A stretch of 57,418 nucleotides of DNA from Anaerolineales bacterium. GTDB lineage: Bacteria; Chloroflexota; Anaerolineae; Anaerolineales; Villigracilaceae. This document shows, in pieces, positions 54,001 through 57,418 of the stretch. Below the pieces are notes generated by a model. The model made no database searches, was not told where the DNA came from, and worked only from the letters and a program-made list of their open reading frames with translations. The stretch is from positions 1-57,418 of the forward strand of contig JADGEO010000024.1 in assembly GCA_016744335.1 (NCBI GenBank), in the 5' to 3' direction. The translations under genes were made by a program, and so were the position numbers. Every line of letters begins with the position of its first letter. Positions within the stretch are counted from its first letter, which is position 1.

Positions 54001-54634
54001 TTTACGGCGCATGGGTCCTGTGAATCCCGAAGCACAAAAAGAGTTCGAGAAAGAAAGCGAACGCCATCAATTTATGGAACAGCAAATCGCCGATTTGAAT
54101 AAAGCCAAAGCAGATTTGCATGAGGTGATTCGTGAATTAGATGATTTGACAGAACAGGCTTTTGTGAAAACTTTTAAGGTTGTGGCGGTGGAGTTTACGA
54201 AAATCTTCATTCGCCTATTTGGCGGTGGTTCAGCAAAATTGAGTTTGACCGATCCCGATAATTTGGTGGAAACTGGCATTGAAATTGAAGCTCGTTTACC
54301 AGGAAGACGTGAGCAGAGTTTGGGCTTGCTCTCTGGTGGCGAACGCAGTTTAACGGCAATAGCCCTTGTGTTTGCGCTACTGCGCGTTTCCCCAACCCCC
54401 GTTTGTGTGATGGATGAAGTGGACGCGATGCTGGATGAAGCAAATGTAGGGCGTTTTAGAGATATGCTGGTGGAATTGAGCAAAGATGTGCAGTTTATCG
54501 TGATTACGCATAACCGTAACACTGTTCAAGCCGCTGATGTGATTTATGGCGTAACGATGGGACGCGACTCAACCAGCCAGATTATTAGTTTGAAGTTGGA
54601 TGAAGTAAGTGATGAGATGTTGGGGGCGCGGTGA
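51023..54634 (+). CDS. smc: chromosome segregation protein SMC
   Basis: A 1203-residue condensin subunit. Walker A GPNGSGKSNIADAL near residue 32, two long coiled-coil arms (about 170-500 and 680-1020), a hinge domain between, and the C-terminal ABC signature LSGGERSLTAIAL with Walker B VCVMDEVDAML. It organises newly replicated chromosomes with ScpA/ScpB. The start at ATG 51023 is the only one before the P-loop. ScpAB is not in the window. Confidence 0.97.
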   Translation: MPLRLKVLDLQGYKTFATKTNFEFAEGITAIVGPNGSGKSNIADALRWVLGEQSHSLMRAKKTEDMIFSGSEQRARSGMASATITFDNADNWLPVDFSEVALERRAYRDSGNEYRLNSQRVRLMDVNELLAQSGLSERTYTILGQGLVDASLALKADDRRRLFEEAAGIGLYRGRRDDALRRLEKAERNLERVLDVMTELTPLIRRLGRQAKKASEYTQVQADLQVLLRDWYGYHWKRAQKDLKEARIVFRQQDSKLRETHSSHEEQFNEFTAFRKRIQELRAELSVWHRESSKLHNQRETSSRELAVLDERRRSLETSQQSVLVERERSQDDLRIAKERLSTAEKEHLRLKNEDEEARAEIISAEKALSSRRAERAEAEKEFRDAQQKINQLSGKGAQLEAHLDSLEKRIAAQQEKIAANEDAVKEAKEKSAQVEKEAEGAKKAHIKAEETHEKAKSAFLVQEEKVAQLEKKLRDLRQKESQRDTTKTKLETQLEVLEQAEKSFSGYADGARFLLEAARKSQLKESRGALSAALDVPAEIESAIAAALGEYVDAILLESGEDAEDALRLLENGKAGRAAILPLAWLANAKPLNAPKDANCLGIASQMVIAPKGLQKAVDLLLGQTLIVKDRESARRLLDGLDGRARAVTLRGEVFRADGLILAGGANRAGTLGRSRQRRELGASLSDISARLAELGKEISGVSSELDIAKREATTMQVAMRTARAELENARKAEQKISLEAESSRRRAEWQTNQRDQLQVEFERAEADRKETVRARAEAEEQEKSLKVRIRTLSTKLAELSLEELQNKVTYWRTRVAVSERSLRDAKARFAERGQAVARLNASKENLEKRKLTTETALQKLDTEKGISRENESELNKKLTLLQEKIAPAEKELTGAVRQEEKQRTEESDATRLMTSVERLHGQMQLDVTRREEILERLRQQIEDDFGLVSFSYEEGETGNVPLPFDGMVEQLSEIEEIAPNLEQEVKQQRNRLRRMGPVNPEAQKEFEKESERHQFMEQQIADLNKAKADLHEVIRELDDLTEQAFVKTFKVVAVEFTKIFIRLFGGGSAKLSLTDPDNLVETGIEIEARLPGRREQSLGLLSGGERSLTAIALVFALLRVSPTPVCVMDEVDAMLDEANVGRFRDMLVELSKDVQFIVITHNRNTVQAADVIYGVTMGRDSTSQIISLKLDEVSDEMLGAR

Positions 54635-54755
54635 TGTTCGATTATATAGATACTTGGTTCCTTGATGATCTCAAAGTGATTTGATGGGAAAATAATTTAA
54701 GCATCATCGGGAATTTTTCCTAAAAAAAGAGTTGCGTGTCTTTGTCATTAATAAT

Positions 54756-54798
54756 AAAAGTCCCCGTTTTCTTTATAAAAGAAACGGGGACTTTTGTT
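54756..54798. terminator. bidirectional terminator, smc and parvulin gene
   Basis: AAAAGTCCCCGTTT and AAACGGGGACTTTT form a stem with one bulge, with flanking A and T runs. Confidence 0.9.
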
Positions 54799-54820
54799 TT
54801 ACTGAACTAAAAAATGGTGT

Positions 54821-56095
54821 TTATTGTGCGCCACCAAACATTTCAGTTAGGGTTTCTTGTAGACCTGGGTCTGTAGGTACGTTTGCTTGCCAAATCTCAT
54901 CGTAAATTACGATGTCGTAACCTTCTTTGGTTTCAGTTAGCCATTCTTGAAAGAGAATGTCTTTTTCATATTGAAGGAGACTTTCATCAAGCGGGCGTTC
55001 TTCTCGTCCTAATAATTGGATGATATGGAAGCCAAATTGTGTTTCAATGGGTTCACTAATATCGCCAACTTCTTCAAGAGCAAAAGCGGCTTCTTCGAAC
55101 TCAGATACCATTTGACCAGCTCCAAACCAACCTAAATCGCCTTGGTTAGTTTCTGCGCTTGGGTCGATAGACATCTCTACGGCAAGCTCTCCAAAATCTT
55201 CGCCAGCTTCGAGACGCTCAAGAACAACTTCCGCGGTAACGATATCGGGAACGAGTATATGGCGTGCCCAAATTGATTCACCTGTAGTTTCTACATCAGC
55301 CGTGACTATTTCATAAAGAGCTTCATAATAAAGCTGTGCTTCAAAAAGGAAACGGAAATCTTCTTCTGTCATGCCGGTGTCGGTGTAAAGAGCCAACATT
55401 TCATCGTAAGCATCTGCATAGCCTTCGGCAGTATATGGGGTGGCTGTCAGCGTTGGGATGGGCGGAACTGTGGGAATTGCATCGCTGTCTTCCTCCTCTT
55501 CTGTTGGAACGGGCGTGAGAGTTGGGGCTTCAGTGGGCACTGGAGTTAAGGTAACAAGTTCCATTTGCTCTTCTGTCAAAGTTGGGTATTCATTCGCAAC
55601 ACCAGATTCTGTAATGGATGCTGGGGTAGGTGTCCCATCAGGAAAATAACCCAAAAAGGCTTCTAGCTCTTCTTCTACATCTTCCTCAGAAATGGTAATA
55701 CCTTGTTTCGGCCCTTCTTGCACATATACCAACTCATTAATCATTGTGTCAAGAACACTTTCACCAATTTGCGTGGGTTGGCTCAAGCGCGTTTCTATAG
55801 GCTCAATTTGCTGGGCAACATCCATACCAAATTGCTCTCCCATTTGAGCATATTGAATATATTGGTTAATAAGACTTGTGCGCTCAAGGCGAACGCGGGC
55901 TTGAAATTGTGTGACCGAGATTTTTTCGTCATTAACAGTAGCTACAGCTTCTCGCCCTTGAATAAAGTTTTCGTAAGCATAACCATAGCCAAGCAAAAGA
56001 ACAACAATTATTACAATGCCTATGGCTATATTGCGGATGAGTTTTGCTTGTTTTTCTTCACGCTCTTTGCGCGCAACAAATTTGTTTTTAGTCAT
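54821..56095 (-). CDS. SurA/PrsA-like membrane-anchored peptidyl-prolyl isomerase
   Basis: A 424-residue protein: TM anchor (about residues 20-40), a SurA-like N-terminal chaperone domain (AVATVNDEKISVTQFQARV), a long Thr/Pro/Glu linker, then one parvulin domain (WARHILVPD, LGWFGAGQMVSEFEEAAFAL, TQFGFHIIQLLG). It would assist folding of secreted proteins at the outer membrane face. ATG 56095 is preferred to the 56125 frame, which enters the rpsR terminator. Confidence 0.9.
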   Translation of the reverse strand: MTKNKFVARKEREEKQAKLIRNIAIGIVIIVVLLLGYGYAYENFIQGREAVATVNDEKISVTQFQARVRLERTSLINQYIQYAQMGEQFGMDVAQQIEPIETRLSQPTQIGESVLDTMINELVYVQEGPKQGITISEEDVEEELEAFLGYFPDGTPTPASITESGVANEYPTLTEEQMELVTLTPVPTEAPTLTPVPTEEEEDSDAIPTVPPIPTLTATPYTAEGYADAYDEMLALYTDTGMTEEDFRFLFEAQLYYEALYEIVTADVETTGESIWARHILVPDIVTAEVVLERLEAGEDFGELAVEMSIDPSAETNQGDLGWFGAGQMVSEFEEAAFALEEVGDISEPIETQFGFHIIQLLGREERPLDESLLQYEKDILFQEWLTETKEGYDIVIYDEIWQANVPTDPGLQETLTEMFGGAQ

Positions 56096-56117
56096 AATTT
56101 CTCTTTTTAAAAATATA

Positions 56118-56144
56118 TGGGGCATGGCGTTTGTCCATGCCCCA
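56118..56144 (-). terminator. terminator of the rpsF-ssb-rpsR operon
   Basis: TGGGGCATGG and CCATGCCCCA form a 10-bp stem, followed on the minus strand by TATATTTTT. It lies 15 bases past the rpsR stop codon and also overlaps the parvulin upstream region. Confidence 0.88.
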
Positions 56145-56159
56145 TTTTACTAACGAGGG

Positions 56160-56432
56160 TTAACGACCTGCTTCCCAGTATTCACCTGTATAGGGCAGTA
56201 GGGCTATATGGCGTGCTCGTTTGATTTCTTTGGCAACTGAGCGTTGGTGACGAGCGCAAGTGCCTGTTTGACGGCGAGGACGGATTTTACCTTCCTCGGT
56301 GATAAGACGGCGCAATAAATCTGTGTTTTTATAATCAAGATCGACATTTTTATCGGTGCAAAACTGACAGACTTTAGGGCGCGAATAAAAGCGAGAACGT
56401 TTCTGAAAAGAACGTTTTTTAAATGCTGACAT
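56160..56432 (-). CDS. rpsR: 30S ribosomal protein S18
   Basis: 90 residues, the typical length. [48 protein letters not shown] is the S18 core (given here in parts in the family). CQFC near residue 20 is the zinc-type variant. GGAG precedes ATG 56432; an upstream in-frame ATG at 56444 is less likely. Confidence 0.96.
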   Translation of the reverse strand: MSAFKKRSFQKRSRFYSRPKVCQFCTDKNVDLDYKNTDLLRRLITEEGKIRPRRQTGTCARHQRSVAKEIKRARHIALLPYTGEYWEAGR

Positions 56433-56455
56433 TACTAACTCCAAATAAAACTAAT

Positions 56456-56866
56456 TTAGAATGGAAATTCATCTTCATCTATATCGGGTGGTGCATCTTC
56501 AACAGAGCTATCCTCTTCTTGGGTTTTGGTTCGGCGATCGCCGAGCATAGTCATTTCGTTAGCAATTAGCTCAACGGTACTATGCTTTAGACCTTCTTTA
56601 TCTTCCCATTGTCGAGTTTTAAGTCTGCCTTCAATATAAACTTGCTGACCTTTTTTAAGGTACTCATTACAAATTTCGGCAAGCTTACCCCAAGCAACAA
56701 CTTTAAACCACTCTGTTTCAGAGCGGTGGTCTCCATTAGGACTTTTCCAAGAACGGCTTACAGCAACAGAAAAAGTAGTCACAGGACGACTAGAGGGTGT
56801 AAAGCGCATTTCAGGGTCTCGCCCCAAATTCCCAATAATCATCACTTTATTTAAGCCTCGGCTCAT
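56456..56866 (-). CDS. ssb: single-stranded DNA-binding protein
   Basis: A 136-residue SSB with an OB-fold (KVMIIGNLGRDPEMRFTPS, FSVAVSRSW, VAWGKLAEICNEYLKKGQQVYIEGRL) and the acidic C-terminal DIDEDEFPF tip that recruits partner proteins. It is the middle gene of the rpsF-ssb-rpsR operon. Confidence 0.97.
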   Translation of the reverse strand: MSRGLNKVMIIGNLGRDPEMRFTPSSRPVTTFSVAVSRSWKSPNGDHRSETEWFKVVAWGKLAEICNEYLKKGQQVYIEGRLKTRQWEDKEGLKHSTVELIANEMTMLGDRRTKTQEEDSSVEDAPPDIDEDEFPF

Positions 56867-56903
56867 TTATGAAACTCCTCTTCTGTAGAAGAAACCCAAT
56901 ATA

Positions 56904-57188
56904 TTAATCGACGAGAACAAACATGTGGCGCATAAGCGGTTCAAGGAAACGCAGTTTGCGGTCTAATTCTGTTATTTCACTGGGAAGCATACTCGCATGG
57001 ATCAAAACATACTGACCCTCAAGTTGCTTGCGAATCATATAAGCCATCTTGCGACGACCCCAAAGATCCACTTTTTCAACCTTGCCATCTGACTCGCTAA
57101 TCCAGCTTTTAATTTTATCAAGTGCTTCATTAAAAGCAGTCTCATCCAAATCAGGATGGATAATACAAGTTAATTCATAGTTACGCAT
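56904..57188 (-). CDS. rpsF: 30S ribosomal protein S6
   Basis: 94 residues with MRNYELTCIIHPDLDE at the start and VEKVDLWGRRKMAYMIRKQLEGQYV in the middle. AAGGAGG lies 9 bases before ATG 57188. It is the first gene of the operon, behind the structured leader at 57189-57290. Confidence 0.97.
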   Translation of the reverse strand: MRNYELTCIIHPDLDETAFNEALDKIKSWISESDGKVEKVDLWGRRKMAYMIRKQLEGQYVLIHASMLPSEITELDRKLRFLEPLMRHMFVLVD

Positions 57189-57290
57189 GTGGGGAAACCT
57201 CCTTTCCCTGGGATAAGCTCCCGATCAACGCCGTCAGCGAGTTGGGAGCGGAAAGAAGTATATCGCTCGGGATATACTTTTAAATTGAAC
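57189..57290 (-). promoter_or_regulatory. rpsF leader, possible S6:S18 regulatory motif
   Basis: On the minus strand a perfect 9-bp hairpin AAGTATATC/GATATACTT (57256-57279) is followed by GCTCCC...GGGAGC (57217-57249) enclosing GACGGC. S6 and S18 bind their own leader in many bacteria; the fold here is compatible but not proven. Confidence 0.4.
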
Positions 57291-57409
57291 GGCGCATATT
57301 TTAGCACAAAATGATTGTTTTGGGAGGGGTAATTTTTTGGAATGTTAGCGTTAAGTAGTAATGTCCTGTTTCCCATAAGTTAAAATGTCCCCTTTTAGAA
57401 AAAGGAGAT

Positions 57410-57418
57410 ATGGAGAAT
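57410..57418 (+). CDS. start of a CDS running off the right edge
   Basis: ATG at 57410 is preceded by AAAGGAG at 7-8 bases, giving M-E-N before the window ends. It is divergent from rpsF and too short to identify. Confidence 0.4.

Noticed and set aside
1..57418. CRISPR array or Cas genes
   Set aside because: No array of equal repeats with spacers; the repeated units found are palindromes and tandem duplications.
1..57418. tRNA and rRNA genes
   Set aside because: No GTTCRANYC-type T-loop within a cloverleaf and no rRNA cores seen by eye; a covariance search could still find a tRNA.

Overview
This 57.4 kb window is a bacterial chromosome segment of moderate GC. It reads mostly as core housekeeping DNA with many palindromic intergenic elements. 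Several features suggest Chloroflexota, probably class Anaerolineae: the rpsF-ssb-rpsR order, a MoeA-periplasmic-binding-protein fusion next to a second MoeA, a large cytosolic SMC, RNase J, a TtuA/TtuB-type tRNA thiolation pair, and Pro/Thr-rich linkers in exported proteins. That placement is an inference from gene content; there is no rRNA, and I found no tRNA or CRISPR array.

Layout. (1) 1-9.1 kb: an MFS exporter, two M29 aminopeptidases, a polymer-forming (bactofilin-like) membrane protein, a YjbQ protein, a membrane-anchored serine hydrolase and a proline dehydrogenase. The MFS and polymer-forming genes share an almost identical triple direct-repeat control region. (2) 9.1-15.3 kb: an SDR, a DinB protein, a UbiA-like membrane protein, two moeA genes (the second fused to a binding-protein domain) and a CheY-like receiver overlapping it. 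(3) 15.3-25.9 kb: the primary sigma factor behind a near-consensus promoter, an AlaX editing protein, an aldo/keto reductase, a lipid kinase, a GT87-like protein, a membrane protein under a LexA-like operator with a lytic transglycosylase behind it, an OmpR/histidine kinase pair and an undecaprenyl-phosphate sugar transferase. (4) 26-36.1 kb: RNase J, a LysM/M23 endopeptidase, a DUF192 protein, a receiver protein, exonuclease III, FtsH, an acyl-CoA ligase and MiaA. (5) 36.2-40.1 kb: the accessory island. It holds a 977-residue membrane-anchored NACHT-FGE protein whose C-terminus looks like the variable repeat of a diversity-generating retroelement, followed by a RAYT transposase flanked by its REP palindromes. 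(6) 40.1-57.4 kb: YraN, a glycosyltransferase, TtuB/TtuA, glutamine synthetase, an EamA transporter with an AraC-MGMT repair protein, an 860-base non-coding region that may encode a structured RNA, tryptophanase, a small membrane protein plus lipoprotein, RNase III, SMC, a parvulin-type chaperone and the rpsF-ssb-rpsR operon.

How it works together: most genes are single units or pairs ended by clear hairpin terminators. The best leads are the putative hypervariable NACHT-FGE sensor (template repeat and reverse transcriptase not in the window), the shared ATGACC operator architecture, the REP/RAYT family with a compensatory base-pair change, a palindrome inserted in frame in moeA, and several structured leaders (tnaA, rnj, rpoD, rpsF).
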